Assembly (NCBI GenBank): GCA_031268115.1
Contig: JAIRXV010000154.1
Location: 1 to 10,544, forward strand
Direction of reading: 5' to 3'
Source: Bifidobacteriaceae bacterium
GTDB lineage: Bacteria > Actinomycetota > Actinomycetes > Actinomycetales > WQXJ01
DNA: 10,544 bases
Position numbers and translations under genes: made by a program. The notes beneath the pieces were generated by a model. It had not been told where the DNA came from. It did not search any database and worked only from the letters and a program-made list of their open reading frames with translations. Of this stretch, positions 5,240 through 10,544 are shown one piece after another. The first letter of the stretch is position 1; every line of letters begins with the position of its first letter.

Positions 5240-5815
5240 ATGGCGGACGGTATCGAGGGTAAAGCACCCTCCTTCATGCTGGGGAGCGTCGCCAAATTGG
5301 TGGGCGCCTTGCGGGCCGGCTCGACTTGGCCCGTGACGATGGGTTTGGCGTGCTGCGCCATCGAGATGATGGCGGCGGGCACGGCCCGGTTCGATTTGTC
5401 TCGGTTTGGGATGGAAGTGTTTCGCGCTTCTCCCAGGCAGGCCGATCTGATGATCGTGTCTGGGCGGCTCTCGCACAAGATGGCCCCGGTGGTGCGCCGG
5501 GTGTACGACCAAATGGCCGATCCGAAATGGGTCCTTTCGATGGGTGCGTGTGCCTGCACCGGTGGGGTGTTCAACAACTACGCGATTGTCCAGGGTTGCG
5601 ACCACGTGGTGCCGGTGGACATCTACCTGCCAGGCTGCCCACCGCGACCGGAGATGCTGATACACGCCATCTTGGAGCTGCATCAGCAGATCAAGGCGGA
5701 ACCGTTGGGCCCGGATCGGGCCAAGGTGGCCCGGGCGGTTGAGCAAGCTGCTTTGAACGCGTTGGCGCCCGGTGAGACGGCCCGCCCAGTTCAGCTGAAC
5801 GGAGCCCCGGTATGA
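5240..5815 (+). CDS. nuoB: NADH-quinone oxidoreductase subunit B (N2 cluster)
   Basis: This subunit holds iron-sulfur cluster N2, the last redox centre, which passes electrons to menaquinone. In 191 residues the four expected ligands are present: the adjacent pair Cys38-Cys39 in GLACCAIEMM, Cys104 in MGACA, and Cys133 in YLPGCPPRPE. The core from about residue 15 to 155 is typical. The tail to 191 is a loosely conserved extension of the kind seen in actinobacteria. Two cysteines not needed for N2, Cys106 and Cys120, lie close to ligand Cys104. A purine-rich stretch (AGGGGAG, overlapping the nuoA stop) serves as the ribosome binding site. The stop overlaps the nuoC start by four bases (ATGA). 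Confidence 0.97.
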   Translation: MADGIEGKAPSFMLGSVAKLVGALRAGSTWPVTMGLACCAIEMMAAGTARFDLSRFGMEVFRASPRQADLMIVSGRLSHKMAPVVRRVYDQMADPKWVLSMGACACTGGVFNNYAIVQGCDHVVPVDIYLPGCPPRPEMLIHAILELHQQIKAEPLGPDRAKVARAVEQAALNALAPGETARPVQLNGAPV

Positions 5816-6612
5816 CCGACAGCGTTCCGACTCCACCGGTTCCCGATGGTGGGGTTGCTCCCGATGGCGGGGTTGCTCCCGATGGCGGGGTTGCTCCCGA
5901 TGGCGCGGCTGCTCCCGATGGCGGGGCCGTTGCGTTCGAACCGCCCCTCAACCCTCCGGCTGATCTAATGGAGGTCCGCCGCGGTCTGTTTGGGGCCACC
6001 GATTCGGGCGATACAAGCGGATTTGGCGGTCTGGTGGACCCGGTGGAGATGCCCGGGCCAAGCCCCAGGCCCTACGGGGATTGGTTCGATGAGGCCGTAG
6101 ACGCGCTTGTCGACGCGTTGCCCGGGCAAGGCCAATCGATCGAGAAGGTGGTTGTGGACCGGGGCGAGTTGACGGTTTACGTTCACCGCGACAACTTGCT
6201 GGCCACGCTTGGGGCCCTGCGCGATGTCCAGGCTTTGCGCTTCGAGCTGTCTTTGGGTGTGAACGGCGTCCACTATCCCGGCGATACCGGACGGGAGTTG
6301 CACGCCGTCTACCACTTGATGTCCATCACCAATGGCGCCAGGGTGTTGCGCGTGGAGACCACCGCGCCCGATGGCGATCCCCACCTGCCTTCGAGCGTCG
6401 CGATCTATCCGACCCACGATTGGCATGAGCGTGAGACGTACGACATGTTCGGCATCGTCTTCGATGGGCATCCTGCTTTAGCCCGTATTCTCATGCCGAA
6501 TGACTGGGTGGGGCATCCTCAACGGAAGGACTACCCGCTTGGTGGCGTGAACGTGCAATTCCACGGCGCTTCCGTGCCGCCGGTCGATGAGAGGAGGCGG
6601 TACTACTCATGA
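5812..6612 (+). CDS. nuoC: NADH-quinone oxidoreductase subunit C with an N-terminal PDGG repeat
   Basis: This is a peripheral-arm subunit (30-kDa/Nqo5 family) that docks NuoD and NuoB near the quinone site; it has no redox centre. The 266 residues split in two. Residues 1-50 are a Pro/Asp/Gly/Ala leader with five repeats of the PDGGVA type (11-40). The conserved domain runs from about 85 to 250, with HAVYHLMSI (164-172), the signature ERETYDMFGIVFDGHP (206-221) and GHPQRKDYPLGG (234-245). The start is secure from the ATGA overlap with nuoB and a GGAG at 5801-5804. The repeat leader is probably disordered and on the surface. It is a separate gene, not fused to nuoD. The end overlaps nuoD by four bases. 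Confidence 0.96.
   Translation: MTDSVPTPPVPDGGVAPDGGVAPDGGVAPDGAAAPDGGAVAFEPPLNPPADLMEVRRGLFGATDSGDTSGFGGLVDPVEMPGPSPRPYGDWFDEAVDALVDALPGQGQSIEKVVVDRGELTVYVHRDNLLATLGALRDVQALRFELSLGVNGVHYPGDTGRELHAVYHLMSITNGARVLRVETTAPDGDPHLPSSVAIYPTHDWHERETYDMFGIVFDGHPALARILMPNDWVGHPQRKDYPLGGVNVQFHGASVPPVDERRRYYS
5842..5931 (+). repeat. Minisatellite: five 18-bp units in the nuoC leader
   Basis: Five consecutive 18-bp units begin at 5842, 5860, 5878, 5896 and 5914, each starting CCCGATGG and encoding six residues (PDGGVA, three times, then PDGAAA and PDGGAV). Units 2 and 3 are identical, and unit 1 differs from them by one base. Units 4 and 5 have diverged. The near-identity points to recent slippage or unequal crossing-over, and the 18-bp period keeps the frame whatever the copy number. 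Confidence 0.95.
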
Positions 6613-7946
6613 CCGCCCAACCAATCGCCCCAGCCCCGGACACCGACTTCGACGACGCCGCGTTCGTGGCCGCCGCGGGCGGTGACTGGTCGGATGTGGC
6701 CGACGAGATCGTGCGGCTGAAGGAGGAGCGCGTTGCCATCAACATGGGCCCGCAGCATCCTTCGACCCATGGCGTGTTGCGTTTGATCCTCGAACTGGAC
6801 GGGGAGACTGTGACCGAGACCCGTGTGGGTATCGGCTACCTGCATTCTGGCATCGAGAAGACGATGGAGTTCCGGACCTGGACACAAGGTACGGCGCTTA
6901 CCACGCGAATGGACTATGTCGCCTCAATGTGCAACGAGTTGACTTACGTCCTGGCGGTGGAGAAACTCCTCGGGCTGACCGATGAAATCCCGGAACGGGC
7001 CGTAACGATTCGAGTGCTCATAGCGGAGCTGACCCGGGTGGCATCGCACCTGATTGCGGTGGGTACCGGTGGCAACGAGTTGGGCGGTACCACGTTGATG
7101 ACTGTTGGGTTCCGGGAGCGCGAGGAGATTCTGCGGTTCTTTGAGATGGTCACGGGCCAGCGAATGAACAACGCGTATATGCGGATTGGCGGTGTGTCCC
7201 AGGATTTGCCACCGGATGCGCTTGCCTTCCTGCGCGGTGCCTACCCGAGGATCCTGCGGGGTGTTGGAGATCTGGAAGATCTCCTGATGAAGAATCCGAT
7301 TTACCGTGGCCGTTTGGTGGGCAACGCCTATCTGGACCTGACGGGGTGCATAGCGTTGGGGATAACCGGTCCCATGTTGCGGGCGACGGGACTTCCCTTC
7401 GATGTGCGCCGAGCAATCCCGTACTGCGGCTATGAAACGTTTGAGTTCGATGTGATCACTGAGACCACCTCAGATGCGTGGGGTCGCTTTATGGTCCGTA
7501 TGCGCGAGATCCGTGAGTCGATGCGGATTGTCGCGCAGTGCATAGAGCGTTTGGAAGGCACCCCCGGTCCGGTCATGGTGGCGGATGGGCATGTGGCTTG
7601 GCCGTCTCAGCTTTCGATCGGCCCGGACGGCCAGGGGCAGAGCCCGGAGCACGTTCGAGAGGTCCTTTCGGGTTCCATGGAGTCGTTGATCCACCACTTC
7701 AAACTGGTCACTGAGGGTTTCCGAGTGCCCGCGGGCCAGGTTTTCGTTCAGACGGAACACCCCAAGGGCACCCAAGGCGTGCACGCGGTGTCCGATGGCG
7801 GCACGCACCCCTACAGGCTGCATGTCCGCGAAGCGTCATTCAACAATTTGCAGGCCACGGCCGCGCTGTGCGATGGCGGCACGGTGTCCGATGTGATTAT
7901 CGGGCTGGCGTCCATCGATCCGGTGCTGGGAGGGGTGGATCGATGA
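6609..7946 (+). CDS. nuoD: NADH-quinone oxidoreductase subunit D
   Basis: This 49-kDa subunit is related to the large subunit of NiFe hydrogenases; with NuoB it forms the menaquinone-binding pocket. The 445 residues carry all hallmarks: NMGPQHPSTHGVLRL (45-59), whose histidine loop contacts the quinone head group (His54 is the likely counterpart of the conserved quinone histidine); GYLHSGIEK (76-84); TRMDYVASMCNE (99-110), whose Tyr103 is the likely quinone tyrosine; and QTEHPKGTQG followed by SDGGTHPYRLHVR toward the end. The C-terminal VLGGVDR is typical. The first 35 residues are a variable acidic leader. A GGAGG at 6593-6597 lies eleven bases before the ATG, but the start is chiefly set by the ATGA overlap with nuoC. 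It overlaps nuoE in the same way. Confidence 0.97.
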   Translation: MTAQPIAPAPDTDFDDAAFVAAAGGDWSDVADEIVRLKEERVAINMGPQHPSTHGVLRLILELDGETVTETRVGIGYLHSGIEKTMEFRTWTQGTALTTRMDYVASMCNELTYVLAVEKLLGLTDEIPERAVTIRVLIAELTRVASHLIAVGTGGNELGGTTLMTVGFREREEILRFFEMVTGQRMNNAYMRIGGVSQDLPPDALAFLRGAYPRILRGVGDLEDLLMKNPIYRGRLVGNAYLDLTGCIALGITGPMLRATGLPFDVRRAIPYCGYETFEFDVITETTSDAWGRFMVRMREIRESMRIVAQCIERLEGTPGPVMVADGHVAWPSQLSIGPDGQGQSPEHVREVLSGSMESLIHHFKLVTEGFRVPAGQVFVQTEHPKGTQGVHAVSDGGTHPYRLHVREASFNNLQATAALCDGGTVSDVIIGLASIDPVLGGVDR

Positions 7947-8671
7947 GCTACGATTCCACGACGTTGGCCACGCTTGAGGCCGAGTTTGGAGAGTTGCGGG
8001 CGCGGTATCCGCAGCCGCGTTCGGCGCTGCTTCCCATGCTGCACTTGGTGCAATCGGTGGACGGATATGTCTCACCGGACGGGATCGCTCTTTGCGCGGC
8101 GTCGCTCGGGTTGTCCGCTGCCGAAGTCTCCGCGGTGGCCACGTTCTACACCCAGTTTCGCCGTACCCCCGGCGGGACGTATTCGCTTGGAGTTTGCACC
8201 ACGGCGCTGTGCGCGATCATGGGCGGCGACGCCATCTTCGAACGGCTTTCCGAATATCTCGGCCTGGCGAATGAAGGCACCACCGCGGATGGCTTGTTCA
8301 CTTTGGAGAAGGTCGAATGCAACGCGGCGTGCGATTTCGCGCCCGTGCTCATGATCAACTGGGAGTTTTTCGACCGCCAGACTCCTTCCAGCGCTACGGC
8401 AATCGTAGATGCGTTGCGTGCTGGCGAAGCGGTGGCCCCCACCCGCGGTCCGTCCCAGCTCCGCACGTTTACGCAGGTGGCGCGTACGCTGGCGGGTTTC
8501 CCGGACGGGTTGGCCGATGACGGTCCCTCCGCTGGCGCCCCCTCTTTGGCGGGCTTGGAGTTGGCCCGAGAGAAGGGCTGGACGGCACCTCCAGCCGAGG
8601 CGGGTCAACCCGGTGGTCTCCCTGAGAACACACGCAAACCTGGCCAGGCCGACCGAAGGGGGAAGCAATGA
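7943..8671 (+). CDS. nuoE: NADH-quinone oxidoreductase subunit E (24-kDa, 2Fe-2S)
   Basis: This subunit carries the N1a binuclear cluster and pairs with NuoF in the NADH-oxidising module. The 242 residues have a helical N-terminal part (1-70, with ATFYTQFRR) and a thioredoxin-like domain with the ligand pattern Cys85-x4-Cys90 (CTTALC) and Cys126-x3-Cys130 (CNAAC). Beyond about residue 160 comes a longer tail with AGLELAREKGW and a polar end. This extension is usual in actinobacterial NuoE and absent from shorter homologues. ATG 7943 is preferred because of the ATGA overlap with nuoD and the purine-rich GGGAGGGG just upstream. An in-frame start at 7868 would lie deep inside nuoD and adds nothing conserved. 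Confidence 0.96.
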   Translation: MSYDSTTLATLEAEFGELRARYPQPRSALLPMLHLVQSVDGYVSPDGIALCAASLGLSAAEVSAVATFYTQFRRTPGGTYSLGVCTTALCAIMGGDAIFERLSEYLGLANEGTTADGLFTLEKVECNAACDFAPVLMINWEFFDRQTPSSATAIVDALRAGEAVAPTRGPSQLRTFTQVARTLAGFPDGLADDGPSAGAPSLAGLELAREKGWTAPPAEAGQPGGLPENTRKPGQADRRGKQ

Positions 8672-9969
8672 CCACGCTGACACCCGTCCTTACCGCGCGG
8701 TGGGGCGAGCCAGATTCCTGGCGGTTGGAGACGTACCGCCGCGATGGCGGGTACGGCGCCTTGGCGAGAGCGCTTGAGCGCGAGCCTGCCGCCATCGTAG
8801 ATGAGGTGAAGGCGTCCGGGCTTAGAGGGCGCGGGGGCGCTGGCTTCCCGGCTGGCATGAAGTGGTCCTTCCTACCCCCGCCCGATGGCGGCCCCCGCTA
8901 TCTCGTGGTCAATGCCGATGAATCAGAACCGGGCACCTGTAAAGATATTCCTCTGATGATGGCCGATCCGCATCTCTTGTTGGAGGGTATCGCGATTACG
9001 TCCTATGCCATCGGCTGCGATCATGCGTTCATCTACCTACGCGGAGAAGTGGTTCACGTTTACCGGCGGTTGATGCGCGCGGTCGAGGAGGCCACTTCTG
9101 CTGGGCTCTTGGGTAAGGATATATTGGGTTCGGGATTCAACCTCGCGGTCACAGTCCATGCGGGTGCTGGCGCGTACATTTGCGGTGAGGAAACCGCGCT
9201 CCTCGATTCACTGGAGGGCAAGCGAGGTCAGCCCCGACTCAAGCCGCCTTTCCCGGCCGTAGCGGGGTTGTATGCCAGGCCCACGGTGGTCAACAACGTC
9301 GAGACAATTGCGTCGGTGCCCGGAATCTTGGCCCATGGGGTGGAATGGTTCACGTCTATGGGCACCGAACGCTCCAAAGGGCATGGTATTTTTTCCCTGT
9401 CCGGACACGTCACCCGGCCCGGGCAATACGAGGCGCCTTTTGGAATAACCCTGCGTGAACTCTTGGACATGGCCGGGGGGATTCGGGCTGGCCACGAACT
9501 GAAATTCTGGACCCCGGGTGGATCCTCGACTCCACTATTTACCGCCGAACACCTGGATGTGCCGCTGGACTACGAGTCCGTGGTGGCGGCCGGCTCGATG
9601 TTGGGTACCCGAGCGCTTCAGATTTTCGACGAGACCACGTGTGTGGTCCAGGCGACCGCTCGGTGGATGGAGTTCTATGCCCACGAATCGTGCGGCAAAT
9701 GCACGCCTTGCCGCGAAGGCACAAGCTGGCTCCGCACGACCTTGTTGGCCGTTCAGGGGGGCCGCGGGCAGCCACGGGATTTGGAAATCTTGACCGATAT
9801 CCCGAACTCGATTGTGGGTAAAGCGTTCTGTCCGTTGGGCGATGGTGCGCCATCGGCCCTGACCTCATCGCTGAAGTACTTCCGCAGCGAATACGAGGAC
9901 CACATTCGCTTGGGGGGCTGTCCCTTCGATCCGGCCGCATCCACCCTGTTTGAGGAGGTGGCGGCATGA
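8668..9969 (+). CDS. nuoF: NADH-quinone oxidoreductase subunit F (51-kDa, NADH/FMN site)
   Basis: This is the subunit that binds NADH and FMN and starts electron flow. It has 433 residues, the normal length. Seen in order: the nucleotide-binding glycine loop GLRGRGGAGFPAG (51-63), NADESEPGTCKD (82-93), the FMN region GAGAYICGEETALL (166-179) with KRGQPRLKPPFPA after it, and the N3 cluster ligands Cys342, Cys345 and Cys348 in ESCGKCTPCREG, plus Cys388 in GKAFCPLGDGAP. All ligands are intact. The AAGGGGGAAG run before ATG 8668 is a good ribosome binding site, and the gene overlaps both neighbours by ATGA. NAD-dependent formate dehydrogenase or hydrogenase homologues share this fold, but the operon context settles the identity. 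Confidence 0.97.
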   Translation: MTTLTPVLTARWGEPDSWRLETYRRDGGYGALARALEREPAAIVDEVKASGLRGRGGAGFPAGMKWSFLPPPDGGPRYLVVNADESEPGTCKDIPLMMADPHLLLEGIAITSYAIGCDHAFIYLRGEVVHVYRRLMRAVEEATSAGLLGKDILGSGFNLAVTVHAGAGAYICGEETALLDSLEGKRGQPRLKPPFPAVAGLYARPTVVNNVETIASVPGILAHGVEWFTSMGTERSKGHGIFSLSGHVTRPGQYEAPFGITLRELLDMAGGIRAGHELKFWTPGGSSTPLFTAEHLDVPLDYESVVAAGSMLGTRALQIFDETTCVVQATARWMEFYAHESCGKCTPCREGTSWLRTTLLAVQGGRGQPRDLEILTDIPNSIVGKAFCPLGDGAPSALTSSLKYFRSEYEDHIRLGGCPFDPAASTLFEEVAA

Positions 9970-10544
9970 GCCGGACCGACACCCTTGTCCCCGTGACCAT
10001 CGATGGGGTTGAAGTGGCCGTTGAGCCTGGAACGCTGGTCATCCGTGCCGCCGAACAGGCCGGAATCGCCATACCGCGGTTCTGCGATCACCCGCTGCTG
10101 GCTCCGGTTGGGGCGTGCCGCCAGTGCCTAGTGGACGTGTCCTCGCCTGGTCCGGATGGATCTTTGCGGGCTTTTCCCAAGCCGCAGGCCGCCTGCACCA
10201 TGCCGGTTAGCCCCGGGATGGTGGTCCACACGGCCGCGACCTCCGAAGCCGCCGCGAAGGCCGAACGCTCCGTGATGGAGTTGATCCTGATCAACCACCC
10301 GCTGGACTGCCCCATCTGCGATAAGGGCGGGGAATGCCCCCTGCAGAATCAGGCCATGTCCACCGGTCGAGATGAGTCTCGCTACAGCGGCCCGAAGCGG
10401 ACCTACCCCAAGCCCGTGGCGCTGACAGCTCAGATCCTTTTAGACCGCGAACGGTGCATCCTGTGCCAGCGATGCACGCGGTTCGCGGCGCAGATTCCCG
10501 GCGATCCGTTTCTTGCGCTGCAGAAGCGTGGGCTGTCTCAACAG
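9966..10544 (+). CDS. nuoG: NADH-quinone oxidoreductase subunit G, 5' part only
   Basis: The reading frame starts at an ATG that overlaps the nuoF stop (ATGA) and runs off the window after 193 codons. Complete NuoG proteins are several hundred residues longer. This part holds the ferredoxin-like entry domain. The 2Fe-2S (N1b) ligands are Cys40, Cys51, Cys54 and Cys77 (with GACRQCLVDV). The N5 ligands are His111, Cys115, Cys118 and Cys124 in HPLDCPICDKGGECPLQ. The first three N4 ligands are Cys164, Cys167 and Cys170 in CILCQRC. These clusters carry electrons from NuoF/NuoE toward NuoI and NuoB. The molybdopterin-like domain and any actinobacterial N7 motif lie outside the window. GAGGAGG at 9951-9957 is the ribosome binding site. 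Confidence 0.96.
   Translation, partial: MSRTDTLVPVTIDGVEVAVEPGTLVIRAAEQAGIAIPRFCDHPLLAPVGACRQCLVDVSSPGPDGSLRAFPKPQAACTMPVSPGMVVHTAATSEAAAKAERSVMELILINHPLDCPICDKGGECPLQNQAMSTGRDESRYSGPKRTYPKPVALTAQILLDRERCILCQRCTRFAAQIPGDPFLALQKRGLSQQ

Noticed and set aside
4787..5836. 349-residue open frame on the minus strand opposite nuoA and nuoB
   Set aside because: It is fully antisense to two genes with complete family signatures. The translation is rich in His, Arg and Gln without domain features, as expected from a GC-rich shadow frame.
5842..5931. nuoC repeat considered as a CRISPR array
   Set aside because: The units are directly adjacent without spacers and lie in frame in a coding sequence; it is a minisatellite.

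Overview
The window is a GC-rich actinobacterial chromosome segment. The case for Actinomycetota rests on base composition, GTG and TTG starts, an isochorismate synthase and MenG of actinobacterial type, a MenJ-like geranylgeranyl-reductase-family protein placed directly before nuoA, and a NuoE carrying the C-terminal tail usual in that phylum. I cannot name a genus from sequence alone.

Layout. An ECF-type sigma factor gene runs rightward from the left edge (19-615; its true start may lie outside the window). A 382-bp convergent spacer (616-997) has no gene but holds several palindromes and a short tandem repeat. Isochorismate synthase (menF) lies on the minus strand (998-2317) and diverges from the demethylmenaquinone methyltransferase gene menG (2453-3145). 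Their shared 135-bp upstream region carries a 14-bp direct repeat. menG ends in a strong hairpin. A 231-bp spacer follows, with a dyad around a possible -10 element. Then come a MenJ-like menaquinone/geranylgeranyl reductase (3377-4780) and the start of the complex I operon: nuoA, nuoB, nuoC, nuoD, nuoE, nuoF and the first 193 codons of nuoG, which runs off the right edge.

How the genes fit together. MenF commits chorismate to menaquinone, MenG performs the ring methylation, and the MenJ-like enzyme probably saturates part of the isoprenoid tail. NuoA-G are the peripheral arm and first membrane subunit of the NADH dehydrogenase that reduces this quinone. Synthesis, tailoring and use of the quinone are therefore side by side. 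From nuoB to nuoG every junction is a 4-nt ATGA overlap, indicating tight translational coupling.

The genes are standard. The most unusual signal is an in-frame, palindrome-rich segment of about 159 bp inside the MenJ-like gene (3809-3967). It looks like a repeat element that landed in a surface loop and was kept as coding sequence. Other points are an 18-bp minisatellite at the start of nuoC, paired repeats in the menF/menG control region, and a strongly over-represented 7-mer (GATGGCG/CGCCATC). No tRNA, rRNA, CRISPR array, transposase or phage gene was seen.
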